64,000 bases of DNA from Pogostemon cablin (Eukaryota > Streptophyta > Magnoliopsida > Lamiales > Lamiaceae), in assembly GCA_023678885.1 (NCBI GenBank), contig CM042994.1, positions 21,361,073 through 21,425,072 on the forward strand, written 5' to 3'. Each line of letters begins with the position of its first letter. The first letter of the stretch is position 1. A program made the translations under genes and the position numbers. The notes below the pieces were generated by a model. It saw only the letters and a list, made by a program, of their open reading frames with translations, was not told the origin of the DNA and searched no databases. This document shows positions 33,550 through 45,181 of this stretch, piece by piece.

Positions 33550-33754
33550 ATTATAATTATATTTAATATTCTTATAGTTTATTTATTTAAATATATGAAT
33601 ATATTTTATATGATTTAAATTTTTTGAGGATTAAAAAATAAAGGGCGGGACGGGGCGGACCTGTCCCGTATGGGTCTGGGCATGAGTCCGGGGTAGGTCT
33701 TTTAGAAACGGGCCGGGTTCGGATAGTTAACTACTCGGCCCGTTGACACCCCTA
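33234..33754. mobile_element. hAT-type foldback element with GC-rich arms
   Basis: The ends TAGAGGTGTCAATGGGTACC and, inverted, TAGGGGTGTCAACGGGCCGA are flanked by GATGTGAT / GATGTAAT, an 8-bp duplication with one mismatch. The arms are very GC-rich (CCCGCCCCG and GGGCGGGACGGGGCGG) around an AT core with a (TA)n run at 33494-33541. Confidence 0.85.
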
Positions 33755-34036
33755 GATGTAATTTCATTATTATTGACTTTTTTTTTTCTTTTTTATAATA
33801 ATAAATTCGTAGATTGATCAAGTCCATATCTTGGCGGAGAGACATGAATGCCGTGTGATGTAATAGCACGTAACAGATGATTTACGCGGTGAGATCTTCA
33901 ATGTCATTATTGTATATTATTTTTTTATGAGTGAAAAAAAGTCTAACCATATAAGAAGATTTATATTTTCTTTTTAGAATATAATATAATATATCCTATG
34001 TATGGTATATTATATGGTGTGATATAAAAAATATTA

Positions 34037-34249
34037 CTCCCTCTGTTCCGTCCAAACATTACCGATTGTATTTTGTGCATAGATTAAGAAGTATTATTAT
34101 TTTATGTGTAGTGGGTAGTTGTATTAGTAGTGAGTGGTTGGCCACACATGTGGTACCTTTTTACTAAAAGTGGAAAATGAGAATATTTGAATGAGACGCC
34201 CAATATATTAAAATAGTGACATTTCAACATTTCATTGGGACGGAGGGAA
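34037..34249. mobile_element. Stowaway-like MITE
   Basis: Ends CTCCCTCTGTTCCGTCC / GGGACGGAGGGAA with TA flanks. Internal words TTTTGTGCATAGATTAAG match the family. Confidence 0.85.
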
Positions 34250-34330
34250 TACTTCAAAACACCGATAATCCGGTGATTTACTTGTTTACAGCGAAGGTAT
34301 GACCCTGTTTCTCTTATCATTTGATCCCCT

Positions 34331-34351
34331 CCCCCCCCCCCCCCCCCCCCC
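34331..34351 (+). repeat. Poly(C) tract
   Basis: Twenty-one consecutive C residues, preceded by CCCCT. The length is prone to sequencing and polymerase error. Confidence 0.9.
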
Positions 34352-34495
34352 ACCAACTTGATGAGAGTTCAAATTAAACTTTGATAGTTAGTTTTTTTTT
34401 TTTTTCATTTTATTCCCAAATTCTACTGAAATTATGTGAAATTATACCAGCATTCTTGGATCAGAAAAGTTATTGTTTTTATGGATAATTTTGTA

Positions 34496-34696
34496 CTCCC
34501 TCCATCCGATTTTAAGGTATCCATTTGTTTTTTACACGTGAATTAAGGAGTATTATTATTATATGTAAAGTGAGTAGTTGTATTAGAGGGAAGTGGTGGG
34601 CCATATTGTGTACTTTTTTACTAAATAGGGGAAATGTATACCTTTGAAGCGGACGCAAAAAAGTAAAATTGATACCTTAGAAGCGAACGGAGAGAG
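34496..34696. mobile_element. Stowaway-like MITE
   Basis: Ends CTCCCTCCATCCGATT / GAACGGAGAGAG with TA flanks. Very similar to 34832-35034 and to the outer element at 44701-45181. Confidence 0.9.
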
Positions 34697-34831
34697 TAAT
34701 AGTTTTCATTTCAAATCATCAAAATAAACATGCGTAGAAAAAAGGGAAAAAATTGTACATGACCATCACACATGATGTATTATTTATCATAAGATAAATA
34801 TGGAGTAATAATATTTTCATAAATAATAATA

Positions 34832-35034
34832 CTCCCTCCGTCCAACTCTAAAGTATTCATTTGTTTTTTGCACGTGGATTAAGGAGTATTATTATTATAT
34901 GTAAAGTGGATAATTGTATTAGAGGAAAGTAGTGGATCATATTGTGTACTTTTTTACTAAATATGGAAAATTGATACCTTTGAAGCGGACGCTAAAAATA
35001 GTAAAATTGATATCTTAGAAGGGGACGGATGGAG
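34832..35034. mobile_element. Stowaway-like MITE
   Basis: Ends CTCCCTCCGTCCAAC / GGGGACGGATGGAG with TA flanks. The second copy of the 34496-34696 type, only 135 bp away. Confidence 0.9.
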
Positions 35035-35048
35035 TATATTATTAATTA

Positions 35049-35525
35049 GTGAAAAGTAATTTTTCAAAACTAAATGTATATGCAGCTTTCTTTGTAGACA
35101 GCTCTGAGATTGGTATTGACATGATTCTAAGAGATGATACAGGAAGCTTTGTTATATGTCGTTCACTTGTGATAGTTGAAAACTTTCGAGTGGATGAAGG
35201 AGAGATCATGGGTGTGTATGAAGCACTCTCATGGTTAAAAAATTTGGGATTGGATCGAGTGATTATAAAAATAGATGCAAAGATTGTGAATGATGCGCTC
35301 GAACACCCAACTATGGAAGACTCAGTGTTTGGGAATTACGTGGTAGCTTGTAAACAAATCCTTACTTCAATTCTATTATTCTCAATTCATCGTGTTAATC
35401 GTGTTGCTAATAATGTAGCACACAAAATTGTTAGGGTTTCTTGTGATTTTTCAAACTCTCATGTATGGGTTGAGCCTCCAAACTTTATGGATGGTTTTCT
35501 ATACTATTGTTCTTCATGTTATTAA
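35049..35525 (+). pseudogene. RNase H-like domain (RVT_3 type), probable LINE 3' end
   Basis: An uninterrupted 158-codon frame resembling the plant reverse-transcriptase-like RNase H domain found at the C-terminus of non-LTR elements. Segments: KLNVYAAFFVDSSEIGIDM (expected KxNxDaA, so the first catalytic Asp is Tyr), FRVDEGEIMGVYEAL (Glu kept), IKIDAKIVNDALEH (Asp kept), and a final HRVNRVANNVAH where Asn stands in place of the last Asp. Two of four metal-binding acidic residues are therefore lost. A short A-run (35548-35557) follows the stop by 23 bases, fitting a LINE 3' end. The left boundary lies next to the MITE ending at 35034, so the rest of the LINE is missing. A domesticated single-domain gene is possible but unsupported. 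Confidence 0.8.
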
Positions 35526-35664
35526 TTTATAATATTTCTATTTTGTTAAAAAAAAAAGAGTAATTACTACTTGTCCGAATCAATTTCATAAACAATTCGT
35601 ATCATTAATTAAAAGTGATATTTTTATTAATTAAAAGAAATAATGTCTCTATTAAAGATTAATA

Positions 35665-35904
35665 CTCCATTCGTCCCCTTGAAAGATATCCATTTCACTA
35701 TTTCTGACATCCGCTTCAAAAGCATCAATTTACTCTATTTAATAAAGAAAATACACAATATGACCCGCCACTTCCCTCTAATATAATTACCCACCTTATC
35801 TATAATAATAATACTCCTTAATTTACGTGCAAAAAATAAATAAAGACCTTAGAACCGTCCACGTGCAAACAACGAACGAGTATCTTTCAAGGGGACGGAG
35901 GAAG
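35665..35904. mobile_element. Stowaway-like MITE
   Basis: Ends CTCCATTCGTCCCCTTGAAAG / CTTTCAAGGGGACGGAGGAAG form an approximately 20-bp inverted repeat with TA flanks. The interior resembles 15257-15459. Related to 52633-52877. Confidence 0.9.
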
Positions 35905-36720
35905 TACTAATTAAGAGAAAATAAAATGATTTCTTTTATGAGACGTATCACACAACTTTGCAAGAAAAAAGGTAAATTACCAAAATCCTTCTCGAATTAA
36001 GATCATGTATTTAACATTTTATTTTAAAGTTTTACTATTTTATTATGTTTTTTTTAAAAAAAATAAATGAAGAAAACTAGTGTTAGAGGGATTTTTTTTA
36101 AATGAAAATGAAATCAATACCCATATGTTTAATATTTTATTTTTAAATTTTTACTATTTTATTTATTTTTTATTATTATTATTTTATTTTTAATTTCATT
36201 ACCTATGAATTAATAAAATTTAAAAATACAATATTAAATATATGTGCCTTAATACCATTTTCATCTCTCTTTATTATAGAAAATGAGTATTTTAATTAAT
36301 ATTCAAATAAAAAACAAGTCAAATTAAATAATTAGTAATTTTTCAGTTTATTTGGTAATTTGTACTACGTAGAGAAAAAAGAATTTTTTTAGAGCGGATT
36401 AAACTTTAGATAGAGGGATAAGATCTCAAAATTTTCATCTTTTTCACTCAATCAAATTAAATGTAATGCGTGAAACATGCCAAAAATGTAATAACAAAAT
36501 TGGGATGTGCTTACACCATCGATCAAATTAAATGCCAACACAAATCTTCACATAATTGAAGTACATAACCTTATTACAGAAACAAAAAGGTATAATTCAA
36601 AGTATAAACCCAAACAAAAGTTTATCTTTATTTAAAACTCATACAACATCATTAGATAACCCTATTAAATATAATAAACGTTGACATAATTATTTAAATT
36701 AAAAAAACAGGTAACATCAT
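35905..36720. other. AT-rich 3' flank of P450-1
   Basis: No gene seen. The last roughly 200 bases (minus-strand downstream of the P450 stop) would be 3' UTR. No specific poly(A) signal was assigned. Confidence 0.5.
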
Positions 36721-38305
36721 CTATATCTTCAATCGATAAATAGGAATAGCCATAAGATGCTCAGCCCTGGCAGTAACCAAACCAAAGTTTTCAGACATAT
36801 TCAATTTATCTGGTAAAATCCCATCAGGAAGCTCCCAATCAAAGCAGTGAACCAACTGTGCTACAATTAGTTGAACCATGGTTAGTCCCAACTGCAATCC
36901 AGGGCATCCCCTTCGGCCAGAGCTGAAGGGGATGAGCTGAAAATGCTGCCCCCGAAGGTCGACGTTGCTTCCAACGAACCTTTCGGGGTCAAACATTTCA
37001 GGGTCCGTCCAGGCATCGGGATCCCTCCCGATGGCTGAGACGTTCACCAGAAGTCGCGATTTGTTAGGGATGTGGAAGCCGTTGACTTCGCACTCTTCCC
37101 TGGACTCGTGGATTAGCAGCGGAGCAATGGGATGGAGCCTCATTGTTTCCTTGATCACACAATCCAAGTACCTAAGGCTGGAGAGATGAGACTCCTCAAC
37201 CAATTGGTTTAATCCCACCACTTGTTCTAATTCTTGTTGGAGCTTCTTCTTCACTTCTGGATGTCTTATTACTTCTGAGAGTGTCCATTCAATTGATGCT
37301 GCTGAAGTATCAACTCCACCAAATAACATATCCTATAAGACAAGATAATAAATAGTAAGATTAAAAAAAATTACTCTGCCTCTATAGTTTCATTACACTC
37401 TTTTACTCTCCAAAAATAGTACTTACGAATAGCACAGCCTTGACATGGCGACGATCAAAGTTGAATCCAGCTTCGCCAGACGCCAGAATACCCATCAACG
37501 TGTCCACAAAATCACGAGCTTCTTTGTTGTGATCTTTCTTGTTCTGAAGATGATCATCGATGACCCTTTCGAGGAAATCGTCGTAAATCTTTCTCAATTT
37601 CTTCAACCTACGAGTGGAACCCTGCAGATCAAACCTCCTGAGATATGGAAAATAGTCTCCAAGATTGAAAGCAGCAGCCTCCTCTGCTGTCACCTTCATC
37701 ACATCCTTAAACCCTTTGGTCTCATCCAAATCCCTGTCTGAAAACTTCCTCCCAAACACCATCAAGCAGGTAATGTCAGCTGTAAGAGACGTGATCTTCA
37801 GGCTCATGTCCACGGTCTCTCCAGCTCTGCTAGCCTGCTCGAGCGACTTCACAAGTAGGCCAGTTTCGGCCCTTCTCTGGGGCCGAAACTGACTGATTTT
37901 GAGGTTGCTCAGGAGTTCGAGAGTGGCGAGTTTTCTCATGTTTCGCCAATACGGACCGTATTGGCCGAAACCAATGTTCCTCTGCTCGTAATTCAGGTAA
38001 TAGGAGGCCTCGTTGTGAGGCTTGTTGGCAAAGGCGATATCGTGGGTCCTGAGGACGAGCTCAGCCGCGGCAGGGGAGGAGACGACGACCGTGCCGACGG
38101 AGCCAAATCGCATGTACATGATGGGACCATGCTTTTGAGATAACTTGCGAAGATCTTGGTGGGGATTTTTGCCTAGAAGGTGGAAATGGCCTATGATTGG
38201 AAAACTTGTTGGAGCTGGAGGAAGTTTTTTCTTGTTTTTTGGGTTTAAAATTTGGTGGAGTAGATAAACAAATACAATCAATGATATCCATATAATCAAA
38301 GCCAT
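36721..38305 (-). CDS. Cytochrome P450 (CYP71 clan, CYP736A/CYP71AU-like), copy 1
   Basis: Two exons: 38305-37427 and 37332-36721, with a 94-bp GT-AG intron (donor TTC|GTAAGT, acceptor TTATAG|GAT), give 496 residues, a full-length plant P450. An N-terminal membrane anchor (about residues 1-20) is followed by the proline hinge LPPAPTSFPIIG. FGQYGPYWRNMRK is the C-helix WxxxR region. The I-helix is LFGGVDTSAASIEW, spanning the junction into exon 2. The K-helix ExxR is in VIKETMRLHP, then DPERF, and the haem loop is FSSGRRGCPG with its Cys ligand. The C-terminus AEHLMAIPIYRL resembles CYP736A proteins. It would be an ER-anchored monooxygenase using a P450 reductase. The substrate cannot be inferred. 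The start is the first Met before the anchor. No disabling change is seen. A close paralogue lies at 53805-55395 in the same orientation. Confidence 0.95.
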
Positions 38306-38852
38306 TGATGCACTTGAGAATATGGTTTTCTCACTCAGTTATTATTTGAATGATCATATCTATTGTGACACTCAATATTTTTGAACTTAAATAATACTAC
38401 TTCCTAATGCCTATGTGTAATTTAGAGAAATTATCACATTTGTTGCTTAAATTATTGCATTTTTCAATTTTAATCATTTTTTAAATTAATTTTACAAATA
38501 CTAAAATTGAAAAATGCAATTAAAGATTTTGACATATTACTGGACCAAATATGATAGTTTCTCGTCTAATTTATACCATTACAACTTTTGTAAGGAAAAA
38601 AAAAACCTAAATACAAGAATTCTTTTAATATATTTTGTTTCATACTTATATGATGCAACTAACAAAAGTTTATACTATTGCTTTTTACAAAATAATAAAG
38701 TGGCAAATTCATCCAGCTGCAACGTGAATTTACATTAAAATTTTATGTATTTATAAATAAAAATTTATATACTTTGTTAGCGAATTTTCTATTAATTTTT
38801 TTAAATGTAAAACTAAATGTGAAAAAAGTTATAAAAAATTAAAAAATACATA
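38306..38852 (-). promoter_or_regulatory. Upstream region of P450-1
   Basis: AT-rich 5' flank of the gene. A weak TATA-like TATTATTTAAG lies near 38385-38400 on the minus strand, about 85 bases before the ATG. No other element can be assigned with confidence. Stowaway-like MITEs begin about 550 bp upstream. Confidence 0.35.
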
Positions 38853-39099
38853 TCGCTCCATTCCGCATTAAGGTTTATGTTTTTATTTTGAGATGTCCCA
38901 ATTTAATATTTCCATTTTTTTATCAAGTTGAGCCCACATAAAACAATTTATTATTCCATATAGGGCCCACACACAACACTAATACAACTATCCACTTCAC
39001 ATCAAATATTATTTCTCTCATCTCATTACATATTAAAATATTATATCTCTTAATCTAAGTGGAAAAAACAAACGTAAACGTTAACGCGTGACAGAAGAG
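38853..39099. mobile_element. Degenerate Stowaway-like MITE
   Basis: Shares the interior blocks TCTCTCATCTCATTACATATT and ATCTCTTAATCTAAGTG with the family. The ends (GCTCCATTCCGCATT / GTGACAGAAGAGG) are decayed. Confidence 0.6.
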
Positions 39100-39192
39100 G
39101 TATACAATATTGAATAAAAATTAATGTAGATCCACGCATTCACCCAAATACACAATATATCAATTTAAATAAAACTGATCAATTAAATAGTA

Positions 39193-39383
39193 CTCCCTCC
39201 ATCTATCCGAAAGAGGGTCTTTTACTTTTGTTCATGTTGATTAAGAAGTATTATTATTTAATGTGTAGTGAGTACTTATATTAATAAGAGTGTGAGTCTC
39301 ATGTGTATAAAAAAAAATGATCATCTTTAAAACAAACTATCAAAATGATAAAAACACTTTCTTTATAGAGGACGGTGATGGAG
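39193..39383. mobile_element. Stowaway-like MITE
   Basis: Ends CTCCCTCCATCTATCC / GAGGACGGTGATGGAG with TA flanks. A second copy, lacking the first three bases, begins at 51075 as part of a duplicated segment. Confidence 0.85.
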
Positions 39384-39589
39384 TATTGTTTTCTTTTTCC
39401 GTGATACAATAGCCGAGGGATAGCCGTTAAATGTGATCTTGAAATTGGGGGCCGACCTAGGCAGTTTTTTCTTTGTTCTACAATTGTCCTCCAAATTTTC
39501 AACCTATACAATGTCCATGAAATGAATTCACATTTATGTCAAATATTTGCGTGGGACTTAAATTGGGGTACTTATGTAATATGAATAAA

Positions 39590-39905
39590 AAGTAATATTT
39601 TTATCAATTTTGTTATAAAAAATGTTATCATTTTTTATTTACTGTGTAATATAAATTGTTAATCAAATAGTTCACTGCATCATTATCACTTTTCAATTAA
39701 TTGAGTATCAATTTTCATCCATTGAGTATCACTTTTCATTAATGATGTTATCATTTTTTATCCATCTCACACTCGTGAGACAGTCTCACACAAATCTTTG
39801 TCAATTACTATTAATTTCATTATATAATTAAATTGATGGTCTCACTTTTTATACGTCTCACGTAAGGTTTTATGCAAGATGATCTCCCACAAAACTTGCC
39901 CCACA
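39590..39905. mobile_element. MITE sequence of the GAGACGGTCTCAC family
   Basis: Contains repeated TTATCA(C/T)TTTT words, CTCGTGAGACAGTCTCACAC near 39774 and further TCTCACGTAAG near 39860, related to 28798-29047. The exact ends are unclear, and two overlapping fragments are possible. Confidence 0.5.
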
Positions 39906-40076
39906 TTTACTGTTTCACGGTTTAAAGAAAACATATTTTATTAATTAATTTTTCTGATATTTTTAGGATATTTTAAAATTTTATATAATAAATAACATTT
40001 AAAATAGGTTATATGTATAAAGGGTGAGGTACAGTTTTAAAAATGAACTTTTTTAGTAGTTATTGCATAAAAGATA

Positions 40077-40504
40077 CTCCATTCTTGTCCGTGAAAGGCG
40101 AATTGCTTTTCACATATAGAGGAAGAGTATTATATAATATTATTTTATGTTTAATAGGTAGTCGTATTAGTAGTGAATAAAAGTCCTATGTAAGTAGGAT
40201 TATAATAAATGGGGAAATGAGGACCATTAAATGAGACATTTAATATTGTAAAATAAAATCTTTTGATAAGATGGGGGCTGTTTCAATGTTTACGTTTGCT
40301 TTTTGCACGTTGATTTTAAAATATTATATTTTAATATATAAGGGGTGGAAAAATATAATATTTGATATGAAGTAGATATGTGTATCAGTGTTGGATGATA
40401 TATTATTTTTTTAGGTTGGTCCCATATTCCTAAAAAGAAAAATATAAGCATTGAAATGAGACGGGTAAAACAGAAACGTAAACATTGAAATGGGAAGGAG
40501 GGAG
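40077..40504. mobile_element. Compound of two Stowaway-like MITEs
   Basis: A decayed copy starting CTCCATTCTTGTCCGTG (TA at 40075-40076) runs into a second with GTTTCAATGTTTACGTTTG at about 40274 and ends AATGGGAAGGAGGGAG before TA at 40505. The same compound is present at 51542-51965. Confidence 0.7.
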
Positions 40505-40613
40505 TATTATTTTTTTAAATTGTGAAGTGTTATGCGAGAAGTATGAAGAATTTTATGAGCAGGGAAAAAACAATTTTCAACCTTAGACTATATATACCAA
40601 TATTAATTTTATA

Positions 40614-40877
40614 CTCTCTCCATTCCATAGAAGTTGATACACTTTCTTTTTTGGTTTGTCTTATTAAAGTTGACACATTTTATTTTTAATATATGGACCT
40701 ACACAAAAAACAATTAATCTATTCTCATGGCCTCACATATCACCTATAATACAATTAATCACTACAGATTAAATATTATTTCTCTTACTTCACTTTACTC
40801 CACTTTACATTAAATTATTATACTCCTTAATCTCCGTGCCCAAAAAAATTTTTGCCAACTTCTAGAGACGGAGGGAG
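40614..40877. mobile_element. Stowaway-like MITE
   Basis: Ends CTCTCTCCATTCCATAG / CTAGAGACGGAGGGAG with TA flanks. An inverse-orientation copy of the 32687-32950 type. Confidence 0.88.
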
Positions 40878-42205
40878 TATATAGTAATATAGACTATTTA
40901 TCAATCATTTTCACATTTATTTATATATTTGGACTTTCCTAGAAGCATTTAATTTCAGGAAAATTGGAATAATTCAATTTAATTTTCTAAATTCTTGGAA
41001 AATGACAATTATGTTAGATGATGTTTATTTTAGAATATAATTAGGTTAACTCCAAATATAATTATAATTAAATAATTATATAGAGCCATTCTAGTTTAAA
41101 ATAGAGTATTGTGAGATGCTGATTATGTGTGAGAAAAGACGTATTAAGGTATGATGGTTGTATAAAAAAAACGTTGCTGTTACACAGACCATTCCGCACA
41201 GCCATTCAGAAAATCAAGAAAAATAGTAGTACTACGGTACAACTTCGTCATGTGAAAATAAAAAAAGTGAATTGGTGTATTTATTGGGTGTATATAATTA
41301 TTATAGCTTTTGAAGGCATTTTTGAATTTAGGGGTAATTTATTTGAATAAAAATGGTAAATAATATTATAAAAAATAAAAATAATGTGTATTCAATTAGA
41401 AAAGATCATCTAATAATATGTAAAGGCTATGTACGCAAAAGTTAGATGAAAGAAAAATGAGAGTTTTCTTTTTATATTTCTTCCACGACATTCTTAATAA
41501 AAATTCACGTATTTGAGTTATCTATTTTATGAGATTATTTCTAAATTGAAGTTTGTTTTATATCTTTACTTTTAATTGGCTCATTGCATTAGGTATACTT
41601 TGGAGAGAATATTATATTATTTCTCTACTGCTTATCCTCAATTTTTTTTTTAAATTAAACGATTTAATCCATATATGAATGGGTAATATTTTATCTTTGT
41701 AGTTTAAACTTATATTGATCCATGTTAAATTACCTGTTCATTTAAAATTTAACCTAATTTTAGAGGAGAGAATTATTAATATTTAATAAGACATTTATAT
41801 TCTAAATTTATTACATTTTATTTTTTAAATTAGTTTTGTTCTAAATTTATTTAAAACTGATTACGTCATGGGGACATTAACCTCTGACACATGCACTCAC
41901 TTTTCAATATTATTAAAACTCATCCCAAAATTAAAATATGTATCATGCTGCATTATTTAGTCATCAAGATTATAAATAGCGTAAGTTGAACGACAACTAT
42001 ATTCAACTTATACGTAATTGTCATTTATATAATTGGAGGAAATAATAATAATAATATTATTTCCTTCCGTACATGTCAATATGTCACTGCAAACATCAAC
42101 TTTTACATAAATTTTCGCAAACTCGTTGACTAATTTATAATTTTTTACTATGAGCTATGTGTAGTCTTTTCTGATGAAAATGTAAGGCAATATTATTAAT
42201 TATTA
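40878..42205. other. AT-rich intergenic stretch, nothing recognised
   Basis: About 1.3 kb without a convincing coding region or RNA gene. The 73-residue ORF at 41129-41350 has no family signature. Confidence 0.5.
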
Positions 42206-42460
42206 CTCCCTCCATTCCGAAGAAATTGATATAATTTTTTTGATCACGAAAATTAAAAAATATAATAATTTAATATAAAGTGATGTGAGAGAAATAATAT
42301 TTAATGTGTAGTGGGTAGTTGTATTAGAAGTGATATGTGGGGCCCATGAAAATAGATTAATTGTTTTTGTGTGGGTTCCATCTATTAAAAAGAAAATGCG
42401 TCAACTTTAGTAAGACAAACCAAAAAGAAAAATGTATAAACTTTTATAGGATGAAGAGAG
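42206..42460. mobile_element. Stowaway-like MITE
   Basis: Ends CTCCCTCCATTCCG / ATAGGATGAAGAGAG with TA flanks. The 32687-32950 subfamily, somewhat decayed. Confidence 0.8.
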
Positions 42461-43130
42461 TATAATTGATTAGAAGATCGAATAGATGGAAATAGTGATT
42501 ATTCAACTACTAGCTAATCATATCGGTTTAATAAAAAAAAAAATTGCACATTCTATCTGATGAGTATAGATGTTTGCATGTGAGGATTACACGTGGATCA
42601 TGCTCATTGGTAGCTTAGAGCTTCTCCAACTGTGTCGTATATGAGTCTGCAATTGTAATTTTCATCCAAATTTTCCCTCCAGCAGTTTCGTAAATCCACC
42701 TTCTAAATAGATGAAATCACTGTAGCACTGAAAAAATTCAGACGCTATAGTGATATCTGCATACTTATTTTTCTTTTTTGTTTTTTATTTATTTTTTACT
42801 TATTTTCAATTATTACATTTAAATAACATTATATATTCTAATGGATAATGATATTTAATAGTTAATGATATTTTCATGGTTAATGATAAATGAAATATAT
42901 TGTATATGTGAAAAAAATTCTACATTTTTAAATAAGTTTAAAAAAATATTTACTTAAATAATAAAATATATTGAAAATTAAAATTACATTACATATTAAA
43001 ATCTTAAACACAAACTTACATTAAATAATATATTATAAAACATACTCTAAATTGAAATAAATTGATAAAACAACATTACTAGTACAAGAAAAAATAAAGT
43101 ACATAAACATAATAAATAAACACACAAATA
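42461..43130. other. Possible left end of a PIF/Harbinger element plus AT-rich sequence
   Basis: AGAGCTTCTCCAACTGTGTC near 42617 resembles Harbinger-type termini (GAGCATCTCCAA). ORF1 of such an element starts to the right. The matching right terminus was not found. The rest is AT-rich without genes. Confidence 0.4.
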
Positions 43131-44127
43131 CTAATAATCAGAGAGACCATACCCGGACGTTCCTCCAATATCTCGAATAAATTGGCCAAAGAAATCGGAA
43201 GCGATATTCGAATTTTGTTGTTCGTCTAGTCTTCTCTTTTCCATGATTTTTTATTGCTCACGTCTAATAAAGTCACGTCGTACAGGGTCTAAAATGGTGT
43301 CCAAATTCACCATTGTGAGTTTGTCTTCTACCATTAATTTTTTTAATTTATTGTTATACTTTTTAGCTTCAACCATTTCACGTATTATAGTAACATCTGG
43401 ATCATTTTTTTAAGCAGACATGTGTAACATTTCATGCATTTTTTCATCCTCTTCTTGTAACATGTTTGCTACAATAGATGTTTCTTCACCTTGTTTCCTT
43501 TTCAATTTAGCTTTTTTATCCCTTTCGGTCACCTCAATGAAGATCCTCCACTATCATCGCTTAAATTGATTGCAAATTATAACAGTAAGGCTTGCGGAGA
43601 TATAGGAGATGCCGACGTGTTTACTTGAGCACTTGAACTTTCTTCCTTTGCAACTTCTTCTACGTATTTCTTCATAATATATCACACATGCGCAAATTTG
43701 AAACCATCTGGATATTCTTCATTTTTAGATATCAACTCATTTGCCTTGTCCCACTACATATATACAAAATATTAAATCAAGTATGAAAGATAATAAACTA
43801 AGTATGATTTAAAATTAAAAGAAAACAAAATATTCCACTTACGATGTCTTCATCATTTATACCACTTGGATAAGAATATCAAACTTGTTGTAGACATGCC
43901 TAGAACTTTTTACAATATTTAAGTATGACTCGGAAACGATAAGGATTTTTTTACTACGAGAGACTGATTGCGATGGTTTTTTCAGAATTGAAGTTTTCAG
44001 TAATACGAAGCCAAAATTTATCTTTTGTTTGGTTTTTACCAACAATTGGATCTTGTAAAACATCAAGATCACAAGTACAAATATTTTTATCATCGGAAGA
44101 AGAAATTTTTTTATCTCGTTTAGACAT
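43131..44127 (-). pseudogene. PIF/Harbinger ORF1 (Myb/SANT-like), decayed
   Basis: Minus-strand reading from an ATG at 44127: MSKRDKKISSSDD, then VGKNQTKDKFWLRITENFN (Myb/SANT-like DNA-binding region), stops, and YSYPSGINDEDIV. After a gap near 43760-43850 come KANELISKNEEYPDGFKFAH, KKYVEEVAKEESSSAQV, basic KAKLKRKQGEET, and a C-terminal part with NLDTILDPVRRDF and ASDFFGQFIRDIG, ending at a TAG (43131-43133). The C-terminal region is the type often annotated as NAM-associated. ORF1 proteins act with the transposase in the nucleus at element ends. Several stops and frame breaks exclude function. The transposase remnant at 46805-47382 points the other way, giving a divergent arrangement. Confidence 0.75.
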
Positions 44128-44700
44128 TTTAGAGTGAAAAAATACGAAAATAACAATAAGTTGAGTCTAGAAAGAGAAATTGCAGATAGAGCTGTTAGAA
44201 TGGTTTGGTGGGTTGGTTTAGCCTAAACTCATCATAACCCGCTCTTATGCGGACTCCAATGGGACGGGTCACTTGTGGGTTGGGGTGAGTCACTGGTGGG
44301 TCGACCCACGGGTTAGTCCAATTATTTTATTTTTTTATTAATATTTTTTAAGGATGTTTCACTTACCACCCACTCTACCCCCACCCCACCTCCCCCCAAC
44401 CCCACCCACCCCCTTCTCAAAAAAAAAGTTTTTATTATTTTAATGTTAAAATTTTTATTAAATTTTAATATTTAAATAATAAAAATTATTATCACAACAG
44501 CTTACTCCCACCCACCCACCCCACCCCACCCCACCCCAACCAAACCCCCACCCATTCTCAAAAAAAAAATTTTAAATAAAATTTTAGATTTTAATATTTT
44601 AATAATAAAAATATTACCACCTTACCCCAACCCACCCCCACCCTACCCCACACCTACCCACTCCCTTCCCAAAATTTTTTTTATAATAATTTAAATTATA

Positions 44701-45181
44701 CTCCCTCTGTCAGGTTCTATGGTAACCATTTATTTTTTGCACGTGGATTAAGGAGTATTATTATTATAGATAATAAAGTGGGTAGTTGTATTAGAGGGAA
44801 GTGGTATGTCATATTGTGTATTTTTTTACTCTCTCCGTCCTAAAGACAAGTTCTCGATTACTGTAGATACGGAGTTTAAGAAAAAGTTACTTTTTGTTTT
44901 ACTTTTAGGAGTAGTTTGATATTTTTAGGTAATAAATAAATTATAAAGTAAGTTATGTGAGTTGTAAAAGGGTGGCAATTTTGAAATTAAATTGTGTTGT
45001 GAGGTTATTAATTTGTGTGTATTTCCTTATTTGAGGGTGTGAACTTGTTTAAGGGACGGATAAAAATAGAAAGTATGAACTTGTTTATGGGACGGAGGGA
45101 GTACTAAATAGAGGAAATTGATACATTTGAAGCGGAAGCCAGAAATAGTGAAATAGATACCTTAGAAGCGGACGGAGTGAG
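44701..45181. mobile_element. Stowaway-like MITE interrupted by another (outer element)
   Basis: Left part CTCCCTCTGTCAGG to about 44828 and right part 45104-45181 (CTAAATAGAGG to GCGGACGGAGTGAG) together match the copy at 34496-34696. TA flanks at 44699-44700 and 45182-45183. Confidence 0.88.
44829..45101. mobile_element. Nested Stowaway-like MITE (inner element)
   Basis: Ends CTCTCTCCGTCC / GGGACGGAGGGAG with TA at 44827-44828 and 45102-45103. Closely related to the 262-bp copies at 8659-8920 and 10584-10845. Its insertion point corresponds to a TA in the outer element. Confidence 0.9.

Larger units (their letters stand above)
39196..40523. repeat. Segment duplicated at 51075-51983
   Basis: This stretch upstream of P450-1 is copied, with small differences, at 51075-51983. 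The copy lacks 39565-39980 (416 bp), and the junction carries a 5-bp AAATT repeat. The missing part includes a GAGACGGTCTCAC-family MITE. No gene is contained. Confidence 0.9.

Noticed and set aside
36965..38291. Opposite-strand ORFs across P450-1 (and likewise 53962-55357 across P450-2)
   Set aside because: Shadows of the P450 coding frame; no independent signature.
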